Positions 53,701-62,332 of a stretch of 64,000 nucleotides of DNA are shown in pieces (positions within the stretch are counted from its first letter, which is position 1; every line of letters begins with the position of its first letter). Under the pieces are notes generated by a model. That model did not search any database, had not been told where the DNA came from, and saw nothing but the letters and a program-made list of their open reading frames with translations. The stretch is from the NCBI RefSeq assembly GCF_029623345.1, contig NZ_JAPYKH010000002.1, positions 186,001 to 250,000 of the forward strand, in the 5' to 3' direction. This DNA comes from Sphingomonas phyllosphaerae. Its GTDB lineage: Bacteria > Pseudomonadota > Alphaproteobacteria > Sphingomonadales > Sphingomonadaceae. The translations under genes were made by a program, and so were the position numbers.

Positions 53701-54437
53701 CGCAGGTCGTGGCCGCTCGACTGCTGGACGCCGCACATCGGCTGGAGGAAGCGCGCGCAGCGTACGACCGCGCGCTGGCGATCAAGCCCGAAGCCTATAT
53801 CTATTACAACCGAAGCCTGTCGCATCCGAAAGCCGACATCGCGGCGCGACGGGCCGACCTCGACGCCGCGCTGAAGCTGGACCCGACGCTGGTCGTGGCG
53901 CTGGCCGGCAAGGCGCAATTGCTCGCTGACGGCGGCGACCTGCCGGGAGCGATCGCGCAATATACGGCCGCGCTGGCGACGGTTCCGGAGGATGACGGCC
54001 TACTGACGGCGCGGGGGATCGCTTATGCGCGCGCGGGAGATCGGGTGCGCGCGGACGCCGACTTCGCGCGCGCGCGCGAAAAGGCGGCGCAACCGATGCA
54101 ATTGAACAACATGTGCTGGGCCAAGGCGACGGCGGGCGTGGCGCTGGAGTCCGCGTTGCAGGATTGCGATGCGGCGTTGGCAAAGTTGCCCGACGCGCCT
54201 GCGATCTTGGACAGTCGCGGCTTTGTGCTGTTGCGGCTGGGACGGGCGGACGAGGCGATCGCGGTGTATGACCGCGTGCTGGCCGAGGTACCCACGATGG
54301 CCGTCTCACGCTATGCGCGTGCGCTGGCTTGGGCGCGAAAGGGCGACACGACGAAAGCGGCCGCCGATGCGGCAGCGGCGGAGAAGGCGGATCCCGACGT
54401 ACGCGCGCGATATGCGGAGTACGGCATGCAGCTGTGA
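50790..54437 (+). CDS. DUF3857-transglutaminase-TPR periplasmic protein
   Basis: A 1215-residue exported protein. ATG 50790 has GGGGGG 3-4 bases upstream and a signal peptide (VVTALMASSVVAGVAHA). DUF3857 covers about residues 50-240; the transglutaminase core follows with RRYGDCKAKTALLLGLLHG (catalytic Cys), GLFDHVLVRATIAG (His) and VYWLDGT (Asp), so the triad is complete. The second half has about 14 TPR repeats (for example DYDKAIALDPDNVYAWANRG). It probably acts as a peptide-bond enzyme or a binding scaffold in the periplasm. Single gene, following the coxB remnant. Confidence 0.9.
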   Translation: MRIVVTALMASSVVAGVAHAADKPAIGPAPSWVVPVAIPSDAGATADAPVSVLLSDQQVKLERGRQVVYVEMALRIQTPEGLSAGNISYPWRPDVDELTVHKLHIRRGDKVIDVLASGQTFTVVRREQNLESAMLDGVLTANIQPEGLQVGDILDFAASVSSNDPTLKGHVEQFGAGGFNGVPIKRAHLRVQWPAALPVRMRQTAALPPTKLKVSGGTTAFETTLADVALSSPPKGAPTRYRLGRLVEFTDFASWADLGALMAPLYAQAATIAAQGPLRSEFDRIASMSSDPKVRAQAALALVQDRIRYVALTMGAGGYVPADAETTWARRYGDCKAKTALLLGLLHGLGIEAVPVVVNSMAGDGIDARLPMAGLFDHVLVRATIAGRVYWLDGTRTRDTDLDRISVPDVGWGLPLVERGAALVRMLPAVPPQPMRDTTIRIDASAGISAPAPTTVETVLRGDEAIGTGIALASLGGEARDRALKEYWKGQYDFIEVATTAATFDATTGEERLSMTGKATLDWSNGNYQTDGTSVGYRADFSRDPGRDQDAPFAVAFPWYIRTRETIVLPKGAGTFRLGAGIEVNEVAGGIDYRRHASIADNIFSVEKTERSVTTEFPAADAAKEQAALRALADRSATLRTPVNYSYTGKDTEALRATVPTTSAGYVSRAKAFIDRDLRADALRDYDKAIALDPDNVYAWANRGMTRVQVGDLAGAKADLAKADSIDPDFILTAIARGMLARRERRWGDAVKAYTRALALEPDNGFAAEQRATSYAMMGDQQSALTALTEWVTRKPDDATRYVTRGNAYMNAARYDEAIADFDRAQKLEPDNVWAVANRGMARLWKSDAAGATKDLDAAAVIDPRNVVVLRARGLLTLQKGDAQAAVDAFTQALAVEPDNAFALGHRAEAQHALRHEDAALQDAAAAIRQSPIWTDMYLLRANILRGQGKFDAALAEAAALTAANPNDAYAQVVAARLLDAAHRLEEARAAYDRALAIKPEAYIYYNRSLSHPKADIAARRADLDAALKLDPTLVVALAGKAQLLADGGDLPGAIAQYTAALATVPEDDGLLTARGIAYARAGDRVRADADFARAREKAAQPMQLNNMCWAKATAGVALESALQDCDAALAKLPDAPAILDSRGFVLLRLGRADEAIAVYDRVLAEVPTMAVSRYARALAWARKGDTTKAAADAAAAEKADPDVRARYAEYGMQL

Positions 54438-54583
54438 GTCCGACGAGCGTCGCTCGCATTGTCCCGTGTACAGCGCAGTGTCGCCGTGCGACAGCAGTGG
54501 CGTGAGATGAGCCGGTGGCGGAGCCTCGCACGCGGATGCTGGCGGTCTCGATCACCGCACGTCGGTCTTTACCTCCGCTTCCT

Positions 54584-55684
54584 TCAGTCTTGATCCAAAA
54601 CTATCGTTCGTCCCGTCGCGGCGGAGCGGCGTGCGGCATCAAGGATGCGCGCCACAGTCAGCGCATTATCGAGCGAGGACGGATCCGCGTCGGCCACTTT
54701 GGCGCGCCCGCGGACGACCGCGGCGAGAAAGGCGAAAGGGTCGGCGAACGGGGGTGAAGGCGACTCGAGCGCACGATCCGCCGCCTCGCCGCGGCGCCGC
54801 AGCAGCAGCGTCTTCCCGTCGGGCGTCGACAGCACGCCGGTCTCGCCGAACAGCTGGATGTCCTTGCGATGGTCGGGCCAGTTCCACGACGCCTGCAGGA
54901 CAGCCGTGGCAGCGGGATAGGCCAGCACGATCGTCGCCTCATCGTCGACCCGCGCGTAGACCGGATCGCGCTTGAGCCGCTGCGTCACCGCGGTGACGCT
55001 GATCGGCGCCTTGCCCTGCATCAGCCAGGTCATCAGGTTGGCGCCATAGCAGCCGAAATCGACGATCGCGCCGCCGCCGTTGGCGCTCGGGTCGACCAAC
55101 CAGGAAAGGAACTCGGGCTGTACGCCAATCTCCTTCGGGCCATAGTGACCGTCGCGGAACACCACCTTGCGGATCGCACCGACGGCGCCCGCGGCGAGCG
55201 CTCGACCCAGCCCGGTTCGGCTCGGATACCAGCTGGTCTCATAGTTGGTGAGCAGCTGGATGTTGTGCCGCCGCGCCAAGCTTGCCATGGCGCCGGCCTC
55301 TGCCGCGTCGAAGCTCAGCGGCTTCTCGACCATAACGTGGATACGGCGCGGTGCGGCCGCCTCGACGACGGCGCGGTGCTCCGCCACCGATCCGAAGGCC
55401 AGCACCGCCTCGGGTCGCACCTGATCCAGCATCGGCGCGAGCCGGTCGTGCACGAGTGCGGGGTCGAGGTGGTAATCGCGGACGTAGCGCGCGGCGACGG
55501 CGCGATCGGGCTCGTAGATGCCGACGATTTCGACGTCGCCGATCGCGCGACGACCGAGAAGTCCGCCGACATGGCCGTGGGTGAGGCGGGCGATCGCCAC
55601 GCGCACCGGTCGATCGGCCCGCTGCGGCGCGGTCGCCGCCGTCGCGGCGAACATGATCATCAGAAAAGCGATCAGCCGGTACAT
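54584..55684 (-). CDS. Exported Gfo/Idh/MocA family oxidoreductase
   Basis: A 366-residue protein. GGAGG lies 6 bases before the ATG at 55684, and a signal peptide follows (LIAFLMIMFAATAATA). The Rossmann part has VRVAIARLTHGHVGG and VEIVGIYEPDRAVAARYV, the catalytic-type motif is VMVEKPLSFD (EKP), and the C-terminal domain holds GGGAIVDFGCYGANLMTW. Secreted members of this family are known in sugar-using bacteria. Substrate likely a sugar or inositol derivative. The export signal is unusual for an NAD(P)-dependent enzyme, which then must carry a tightly bound cofactor. Confidence 0.88.
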   Translation of the reverse strand: MYRLIAFLMIMFAATAATAPQRADRPVRVAIARLTHGHVGGLLGRRAIGDVEIVGIYEPDRAVAARYVRDYHLDPALVHDRLAPMLDQVRPEAVLAFGSVAEHRAVVEAAAPRRIHVMVEKPLSFDAAEAGAMASLARRHNIQLLTNYETSWYPSRTGLGRALAAGAVGAIRKVVFRDGHYGPKEIGVQPEFLSWLVDPSANGGGAIVDFGCYGANLMTWLMQGKAPISVTAVTQRLKRDPVYARVDDEATIVLAYPAATAVLQASWNWPDHRKDIQLFGETGVLSTPDGKTLLLRRRGEAADRALESPSPPFADPFAFLAAVVRGRAKVADADPSSLDNALTVARILDAARRSAATGRTIVLDQD

Positions 55685-55840
55685 GTCACCTCCAGCGGAC
55701 CGCGCGAGTCCGGCTCCATCTCTGGTCCGACGCACGGCGGGGGCGAAGCTCAGCGCCAGACCGCCATCGTGCCGCCTCCAAGCCGCTGCAACGCCCCATT
55801 TCTGCGGCGCGCCAACGAGGGCGGCGCGGGATCGACCACG

Positions 55841-56866
55841 TCAAGGGTCGAGCGACGCCAGATAGGCCGTGAGGTTCACGATGTCCGCATCGGTGAGCCG
55901 CGCGACCACCGGCTTCATTGCCACCGCATTCTTGCCATTGCGCGTGCCGCTTTTGAAATCATACAGCTGGCGCGCCATGGCGGTCGGGGATCGACCGGCG
56001 ATACCAGGGAATTCGGCGCCCGATCCCCTCATGTCGTCACCATGGCATGAGGCGCACGGCAGTGTTCTGCCCCCTCCGCCGCTCGTCGCCAGTGCCCTGC
56101 CCTTCTCGATGCTGCCCGCTGGTACATAGGCGATGAAGCCGGACGACGGATCGCGCAGCGAGGTACGCTCGAAGCTCTGCGGCACTTCGATGATCCGGGT
56201 TCCGAGCGGCTCCGTCGCGCCGCTCGGATCGACCTTCTGGATCGCGTGCGCCGCAGGATGGGTGACCGGCACGATATCGCCCTCGATCAGGCGGAGCCTC
56301 TTCACGGGCTTGATGGAGTGGAAATACTCGGAGGCTTGCCGCGCATCGTCGAGGGGCAGTGCTTTCGCGATCCCCACCATCTTGGCGAGCGGCGCACCGT
56401 TGATCGATGCGTGCCGATGGTCGTCCCTCATATCGGCGAGCTGTTGCAGCATGTAGTCGACGGGCAGACCGCGAAGGTCGCTCGTGTCCGGCTTGCCCCC
56501 GCCATCGATGAGGTGACATTGACCGCAGGCATTGTAAGCGCCCTCTCTTCCGCTGATCACCGGCGGTGGCGGCGTCGGATGGCGCTCCGGGAACCAATCG
56601 ATCGTCGCCCGCTGCCCGTTGATCTGGGTGAAGGTGAAGGCCTGCTTGCTCCCGGGAACGTGGAACACCTTGCCCTCTTCCTTCTCGTCGTCCGGAATGC
56701 CGCGTGGATACGGCCATGCGGGGAAGTCCGTTCGTGCCAGCGCCGGCGGGGGATCGAACGACGCTTTCTCGGCGGCGAACGCCTGATAGGCGCGGCAGGC
56801 GACGAAGCCGGAGGCGAGGGCCGCCACCACCGCGCCGTTCAGCAGAGCGGATCTGAACGAGAACAT
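55841..56866 (-). CDS. Dihaem cytochrome c (c4-like)
   Basis: A 341-residue exported cytochrome. A signal anchor (NGAVVAALASGFVACRAY) precedes two cytochrome c domains. The first haem motif is CGQCH (residues about 114-118), the second CASCH (about 271-275), with Met ligands likely in the ISGRE-to-QLADMRDD and NAVAMKPVVARL segments. The ends and spacing are c4/FixP-like. It transfers electrons in the periplasm; an oxidase or dehydrogenase partner is not next to it, although the ruined coxB is 5 kb away. Ribosome site weak. Confidence 0.85.
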   Translation of the reverse strand: MFSFRSALLNGAVVAALASGFVACRAYQAFAAEKASFDPPPALARTDFPAWPYPRGIPDDEKEEGKVFHVPGSKQAFTFTQINGQRATIDWFPERHPTPPPPVISGREGAYNACGQCHLIDGGGKPDTSDLRGLPVDYMLQQLADMRDDHRHASINGAPLAKMVGIAKALPLDDARQASEYFHSIKPVKRLRLIEGDIVPVTHPAAHAIQKVDPSGATEPLGTRIIEVPQSFERTSLRDPSSGFIAYVPAGSIEKGRALATSGGGGRTLPCASCHGDDMRGSGAEFPGIAGRSPTAMARQLYDFKSGTRNGKNAVAMKPVVARLTDADIVNLTAYLASLDP

Positions 56867-57001
56867 GGTGTGTCGCCTTCGCTGTGTGCGCGCCCGTCGA
56901 GCGCTGGCGCAGTGGATTTGCGCCCCGAACCCGCAGACTAGCGCTCTCTTCCAAGCGCGCCTAGCCCGCCGCGTCCGCGCCGCGCCAATCCGCCGGCCCG
57001 C

Positions 57002-58786
57002 TCAAGGAAGTTCCAGCTGGCGGCGCTCATAGGCCTGGCGCCAGTCGCTGAGGTCGGCCAGCATCGTCGCGGCGGCGCCCTCGACCAAGTCGACGACGCG
57101 CGGCAGATCGTCGCCGTTGGTCTCCAGCGCGTCGACGTAGCGCGCCAGATCGGCCGCGGTCGCGCTGGACCGTGCCGCGCTGGCGCCGAAATCGCCTTGC
57201 ACGCGGATGCCGAAGATCGCCGCACCCAACGCCGGCAGTCCGGCCGAGAGCGCGACGAACACACCAGCGTTGGCGCGCACCCACTCGTGCGCCGCGACAT
57301 AGCCGACCAGGAACACCAGGCAGCTCAACAGCGAGGCGAGGAACAGCCACATACCGATCCGGTGCAGCCGATGGTCGAGCAGGTGAAGCTGGTGCGCCGC
57401 GCTGCGATGGTAGGCGAGCTGCGGGCCCAGCTCCTCCTCGGCGATGAAGGCGGCCACCGCGCGCCGGTCGCTGAGGCAGCCACTGGCGCAGCCGCTCGCG
57501 CGCCACACCGCGGCGGCGTACCAGTCGAGCCAGCGCGGCTCGCGCGCCGCGCCGGGGCGCACCGCAGGGCGGCCGACGCCGAGCAGCTTGAGGCTGCGCA
57601 TCGGCCGCAGCCGTTCGGCAAGCTGGCGATAGTCGAGCCAGCGTCGATGCCACTCGCGCGCGACGCCGACGCGCGTGTTGAGCACGAACCCCGCCACCGC
57701 GGCGAGCTCGCACAGCGCCAGCCAGAACTTGAGCTCCTTGAACAATAATCCCGAGAGCGCCAGCAGCACCGCCGCGGCGCCGAGCAGGAAGTTCAGCACG
57801 TGCCCGCTGCGATAGCTCTGCGCGAAATGCTGCGCGAGCCGGTCGCTCCAGCCATAGGCCGCCTCGATCGCGTCGAGCCGCGGCCGCACGCCATGCCCGC
57901 CGCCGTGGCAGAAGGCGCGGAAGCGTTCCCACTCGCGCCGTGTGTCGGCATCATAGGGCCCGCTGCGGAAAGCGGCGCGGCGCAGGCGCTTGATGCCGAG
58001 CACCGCGAGGAGCGCCGGATATTCGACGCGCGCGCGCACGCGCAGCTCGGTCTCGCCGAGGAAACGGTCGAGGCAGGCGCGCTCGATCGCGGCGGCGGGT
58101 GGCGCGAGCAGTTGTGCCACCAGAGCGTCCGCCGCGGCGGCGTCGAAGGCGCGTGCCGGCACCTGCTCGAACGACTCCGGGTTGGCGAGCGGGTCATAGC
58201 CGGCCCAGCGGATCACCGTCGCGGCGCTATCGAGCGGCACGTGGATCACCGGCAGCCCCTGGCGCAGCGCGCGCGCGACGATGTCGGCGGTTCCGCCGAT
58301 GCCGCGCCCGGGCGCGCCGTCCCACAACGCCACCAGCACGTCGCTGTGCGCCAGCACCGCGCGCCCCGCCAGCGCGTAGCTCGCGGGCCGCCCCGCGGGC
58401 AACGCGGGCAGCTCGAGCGCGCAGCCGGCACGATCGAGCAGCACGTCGAACGCGGCGTCGCTCGCGGCGTCGGTAAAGTCGGCGCGATAGTCGTCGCGCG
58501 GTAGCGGCAGCATCGCCTCGATCCGAAAGCCCGCGACGAGCGCGAGCTCGGCGGCGAGCTGGTCGGTGCCCTCCGCGAGCGGGGTGACGAAGCGCAGCGA
58601 GGGCGGCGCGTCGGCGAAATAGCGCGCCTCGGCAGCATGGACCCGCGCCGCTGCGTCGGCCAGCGCCGCCAGCACCTCACGCAGCCGCGGCGCGGCGCGC
58701 GCCGCTGCGGCGGCGTCCAACAGCGGCGGGCGGTGCCCGGTGATCCCGACCGCCAGCCCGAAGCCGGGGCGCGGCGGGTGACTCAC
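57002..58786 (-). CDS. SLOG-like/multi-TM protein (SLATT-like), partner of TIR gene
   Basis: A 594-residue protein with GTG start and GAGG about 7 bases upstream. The N-terminal part has GITGHRPPLLD (residues 14-24), PLAEGTDQLAAELAL (about 69) and VLAHSDVLVALWDGAPGRGI with GGTADIVARALRQGLPVIHV (about 145-187). This is the SLOG/YspA-type Rossmann nucleotide-binding fold. A helical linker follows and then two membrane hairpins: residues about 333-350 and 355-373, and 478-497 and 506-525. The end is soluble. It resembles SLOG-SLATT (SMODS- and SLOG-associated two-TM effector) arrangements. It is divergent from a TIR-TPR gene, 236 bases apart. Ligand and effect unknown. Confidence 0.7.
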   Translation of the reverse strand: MSHPPRPGFGLAVGITGHRPPLLDAAAAARAAPRLREVLAALADAAARVHAAEARYFADAPPSLRFVTPLAEGTDQLAAELALVAGFRIEAMLPLPRDDYRADFTDAASDAAFDVLLDRAGCALELPALPAGRPASYALAGRAVLAHSDVLVALWDGAPGRGIGGTADIVARALRQGLPVIHVPLDSAATVIRWAGYDPLANPESFEQVPARAFDAAAADALVAQLLAPPAAAIERACLDRFLGETELRVRARVEYPALLAVLGIKRLRRAAFRSGPYDADTRREWERFRAFCHGGGHGVRPRLDAIEAAYGWSDRLAQHFAQSYRSGHVLNFLLGAAAVLLALSGLLFKELKFWLALCELAAVAGFVLNTRVGVAREWHRRWLDYRQLAERLRPMRSLKLLGVGRPAVRPGAAREPRWLDWYAAAVWRASGCASGCLSDRRAVAAFIAEEELGPQLAYHRSAAHQLHLLDHRLHRIGMWLFLASLLSCLVFLVGYVAAHEWVRANAGVFVALSAGLPALGAAIFGIRVQGDFGASAARSSATAADLARYVDALETNGDDLPRVVDLVEGAAATMLADLSDWRQAYERRQLELP

Positions 58787-59022
58787 GACTGAACCTCGCC
58801 GACCGGCATCTGATCTCGGCCCCCCGACCGCGCGTCTTCCACCCCCTGCTACGAGGCTTCGGGGCGTTGGAGCAAGCGCCTTGCGCTAATCTCCGTTAAC
58901 CATTGCATTGCCAGCCTCCGCGCGCTCTGCCACGCTTGCCCATGGGGGAGAGAACCGGGCGGCGGGCGCGGCGGCACCGGGCATCCTTCATCATTCGATC
59001 CAGCTGCGGCGTAGGGGGGCCG
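58787..59022. promoter_or_regulatory. Shared promoter spacer of the SLOG-like and TIR genes
   Basis: A 236-base spacer between divergent starts, AT-richer than the genes. It should hold both promoters. No clear operator palindrome was seen. A further upstream in-frame start for the TIR gene exists at 58903 but lacks a good ribosome site. Confidence 0.4.
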
Positions 59023-60861
59023 ATGCGTCAATACGCCGCGTTCATCAGCTACAGCCACGCCGATACCGCGGCGGTGCGCTGGCTGCATCAACGGATCGAG
59101 ACCTATCGCCTGCCGCGCGCGCTGGTCGGCACCGACTCGGCGTTCGGCCCGGTGCCGCGACGGCTGCCGCCGGTGTTCCGCGATCGCGACGAGCTGCCCG
59201 CCAGCGGCGACCTCGGCCAGGAGCTACGCGCCGCGCTCGCCGCCGCGCGCTGCCTGATCGTGGTGTGCAGCCCGCACGCGGCGCGGTCGCGCTGGGTCAA
59301 CGAGGAAGTGCTCAGCTTCAAGCGACTCCACGGGGAGGGGCGCGTGCTCGCGCTGATCGTCGCGGGCGAGCCCGGCGATCCGGACAACGAGTGTTTCCCG
59401 CCCGCGCTGCGCTGGCGGATCGGCGCCGACGGCGAGCTCAGCGACGTGCCCGCCGAGCCGATCGCGGCCGACGTGCGCCCGGGCAAGGACGGCCGGCGGC
59501 TCGCCGCGCTCAAGCTGATCGCCGCGCTGGCCGACGTGCGGCTCGACTCGCTGGTGCGTCGCGACCTCGCGCGGCGGCAACGTCGGCTGATGTGGATCAC
59601 CGCCGCCGCGGTGGCGGTGGCGCTCGTCACCGTCGGGCTGGCAGTCTATGCGGAGGGCCAGCGCCGCGTCGCCGAACGCCAGCGCCGCCTCGCCGACCGC
59701 AGCCTCGAATTCCTCATCGGCACCTTCAACATCGCCAATCCGGCGACCGAGAACCCGCGCACGATCACCGCGCTGACGGTGCTGACGCGCGCCAGCCGCA
59801 GCGCGCGCGCCGAGCTGGCCGACGAGCCAGCCGTCGGCGCGCGGTTGCTGCGCGCCACCGGCGAGATCTACGCCAACCTCGGCCTGCCGCGCGAGGCGGA
59901 GCGCGACTTGCGCGCGGCGCTGGCGCGGCTGCCGGCGAGCGGCGAGCAGCGCGCCCTCACCGAGCTGCGGCTGGTGCGAGTCGCCTTCGATCGCGGCGAC
60001 GCCCCTGCCGCCCAACGCGCGATCGCCGCGGCGGCGGCGGCAGTGCCCGCGCGCGCGCGCGACGCTTCCGCGTTAGCCGCATCGCTGGCCGAGGCGCGCG
60101 GACAGGCCAACGTGCTGACCGGCGACTATGCCGGCGCGGTACGCGACCTCGCCGATGCGGCGCGGCGGCGCGAAGCGCTCGACGGCGACCAGCGCGAGGC
60201 GCTCGGCGGCGTGTGGATGAACGAGGCGATCGCGCTGGTGCGGCTGCACCGCTACGCCGCGGCGGATCCGCTGTTCTCGCGCGCGGTGGCAACCTATGCG
60301 GCGAAGTTCGGCGTCGACCATGTGCTTACCGCGCGCGCGCTGCAGAACCGCGCCTTCGCCGATTTCGAGAACGGTCGAGTCACGGTGGCCGAGCGTCGCA
60401 TGGCGCAGGTGCTACGCATCTACGACCGCGTGCTGGAGCGCGACCATCCCGCGGTAGCAGACGCGCTGGTGTTGATGGGACGCATCCGCATCGCGGAGCG
60501 CGACGGTCCGGGCGCAATGGCCGTGCTTGACCGCGCGGCCGCGATCTACACACGTCTCTACGGCCCCACCGCACCATCCGTCGGCGACACGCATTTCTAC
60601 GCCGCCGAGGCCGAGGCGGCGTCAGGTCATACAGACGCCGCGCTACGCCACGTCGCCGCGACCAGATCGATCTACGACGCGGCCTATGCCGCGACCGATC
60701 CCGACCAGGTCGAGGTGCGCCTGCTGCGCGCGCGCGTGCTCGCCGCGGGCGGTCGCGCTGCCTTGGCCACGACGGCCTGCGACGACGCGCTCGCGCTGCA
60801 GCGCCGCATCGACCCGGCCGCGGCACCGGCGGCGCGCGCCGGCTGCGAGGCGAGCAAATAA
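59023..60861 (+). CDS. TIR domain, transmembrane and TPR-repeat protein
   Basis: A 612-residue protein. The ATG at 59023 has GGGGGG about 4 bases upstream. The TIR domain (residues 1-140) shows YAAFISYSHADTAAVRW, then PPVFRDRDELPAS, then LIVVCSPHAARSRWVNEEV, where Glu94 or Glu95 is in the place of the NADase Glu of other TIRs. A membrane helix lies near residues 189-208 (MWITAAAVAVALVTVGLAVY). The rest is a chain of TPR-like helices (for example RATGEIYANLGLPREAERDL). TIR enzymes split NAD or make cyclic ADP-ribose signals. The TPR part may bind a partner. It is divergent from the SLOG-like gene. Confidence 0.88.
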   Translation: MRQYAAFISYSHADTAAVRWLHQRIETYRLPRALVGTDSAFGPVPRRLPPVFRDRDELPASGDLGQELRAALAAARCLIVVCSPHAARSRWVNEEVLSFKRLHGEGRVLALIVAGEPGDPDNECFPPALRWRIGADGELSDVPAEPIAADVRPGKDGRRLAALKLIAALADVRLDSLVRRDLARRQRRLMWITAAAVAVALVTVGLAVYAEGQRRVAERQRRLADRSLEFLIGTFNIANPATENPRTITALTVLTRASRSARAELADEPAVGARLLRATGEIYANLGLPREAERDLRAALARLPASGEQRALTELRLVRVAFDRGDAPAAQRAIAAAAAAVPARARDASALAASLAEARGQANVLTGDYAGAVRDLADAARRREALDGDQREALGGVWMNEAIALVRLHRYAAADPLFSRAVATYAAKFGVDHVLTARALQNRAFADFENGRVTVAERRMAQVLRIYDRVLERDHPAVADALVLMGRIRIAERDGPGAMAVLDRAAAIYTRLYGPTAPSVGDTHFYAAEAEAASGHTDAALRHVAATRSIYDAAYAATDPDQVEVRLLRARVLAAGGRAALATTACDDALALQRRIDPAAAPAARAGCEASK

Positions 60862-60943
60862 AGTCAAGAAACGGCAAGTTTTTACCTGGCGGTGCCGCGG
60901 TGTCTCGCTAGAAATTAACCATCAAACGCGGGGGGATGTCGCG

Positions 60944-61981
60944 ATGAACAGGGGAAGAGCGCTCGCGGTCGCCGCGGCGGCGGGGCTGGCGGCGGCGGCG
61001 GTGCCGGCGCAGGCCGCGCTGATCGAGACGGTGACGGTGAGCAACGGCCTCGGCTATGCGTTCGGCCTGGACGGATCATTGCCGGGGCGCAATCCCGGCG
61101 GTACGCGCGAGCAAATCTTCACCGGCCAGCGCGCGCCGACCCAGTCCGATCTCGGCGTCGACCTCGTCGGTGAGGCGGGCTCGGGCAGCTTCTTCTTCCT
61201 GCATAACGATTATTGCGTCGGCGGCTGCTCGATCGCGTCGAGCACGGTGATCACCTTCAGCGTCACCAATAACGGCCCGAACGCGGTCGACCTGCGCTTC
61301 GACTCGCTGATCACGCCGGGGCATCTCGCCATCGTCGACGGCGCGCCGGCGCGCGGCGGCTTCGAATTCAGCGTGACCCAGCGCACGCGCGGGCAGCAGG
61401 ACAACGTGCTGTACTCGGCGTACGGCAACGCCAGTGACGAGGAACTGAGGGTCGGCGACGACAAGTTCAACAGCGATCCCTTCCTTGGCCAGACCTTCAC
61501 CGATTTCGGCTATGGTCGCGTGCTCGACTGGAGCACCACGCCGCTCAATCTCGAGCTGGGCACGCTCGCCGCGGGCGCGACCACCGAGGTGGAATATAAC
61601 GCCTCCTATTTCGTCACCGCCTTCGGCGAGTGCGGCGACATCAACAGCTGCAGCGGCTTGCAGGTCGTCTTCGGCGATCCGCGCCGCAACGGCAGCGTCG
61701 CCAGCTTCGCGCGCGGGCTTGCCAGCGACGAGGCGGTGACGCTGATCAACCGCGACTATGACGCGGTGGAGGTGCCCTATGCCTTCAACCTCTCCGGCAG
61801 CCCCTTTCCCAAGCTGCCGCCGGCGCAAGGGCCGGTGACCTATGACGGCGGCTACGACCCGCTGAAGCTCGGCGCAGTGCCCGAGCCGGGGACGTGGTTG
61901 AGCCTGATCGTGGGTATGGGCCTCGTCGGCATGATGCTGCGCCGGGTGCGTGCAGCCGGTGCGCCGATCGGTCAGTCCTAA
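60944..61981 (+). CDS. PEP-CTERM sorted secreted protein
   Basis: A 345-residue exported protein. ATG 60944 has GGGGGG about 8 bases upstream; signal peptide RALAVAAAAGLAAAAVPAQA. The body is beta-rich (for example ITFSVTNNGPNAVDLRFD). Two Cys pairs occur (CVGGCSIAS and CGDINSCSG). The tail is VPEPGTWLSLIVGMGLVGMM then LRR, a PEPxxW sorting signal. It follows the TIR gene by 82 bases and could be cotranscribed, but its strong own ribosome site and different role suggest otherwise. Confidence 0.85.
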   Translation: MNRGRALAVAAAAGLAAAAVPAQAALIETVTVSNGLGYAFGLDGSLPGRNPGGTREQIFTGQRAPTQSDLGVDLVGEAGSGSFFFLHNDYCVGGCSIASSTVITFSVTNNGPNAVDLRFDSLITPGHLAIVDGAPARGGFEFSVTQRTRGQQDNVLYSAYGNASDEELRVGDDKFNSDPFLGQTFTDFGYGRVLDWSTTPLNLELGTLAAGATTEVEYNASYFVTAFGECGDINSCSGLQVVFGDPRRNGSVASFARGLASDEAVTLINRDYDAVEVPYAFNLSGSPFPKLPPAQGPVTYDGGYDPLKLGAVPEPGTWLSLIVGMGLVGMMLRRVRAAGAPIGQS

Positions 61982-62332
61982 GCTGCTTGAACCTCAGCGA
62001 CGCTTCATGGTCTCTCGATCGGCCAATTCGTCGTGTTCGTCGTCCTGCTCGGCCGGGCAGCTTTGGTCGAGGTTCGACGTACTTGGCGGTCGCTTTTCGC
62101 GAAGCCGCCGTCAGCGGAAGGTGCGCGAGGTCTTGTCGGTCCCCGGCAGGACAGCTGTTCGACCTCACCTATGCGCGTGATTGGCCCGCATCCGTGATCG
62201 GCCAGAACGTTTTGTCGGCCTGAGCCGATATCGCGCACCTGGTTCCCCTAACTCTTTGCCGATAACTGATTTGGCAGCGCGCTCGCGTGACCTGAGGTCG
62301 CTAATCGCGGGGAGCGGGGATAAGGAGTGAAC
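61982..62332. other. Intergenic stretch without recognised content
   Basis: About 350 bases between two plus-strand genes; should hold the promoter of the JmjC-cupin gene. Frames here lack ribosome sites. No hairpin with a T-run was seen. Confidence 0.35.
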
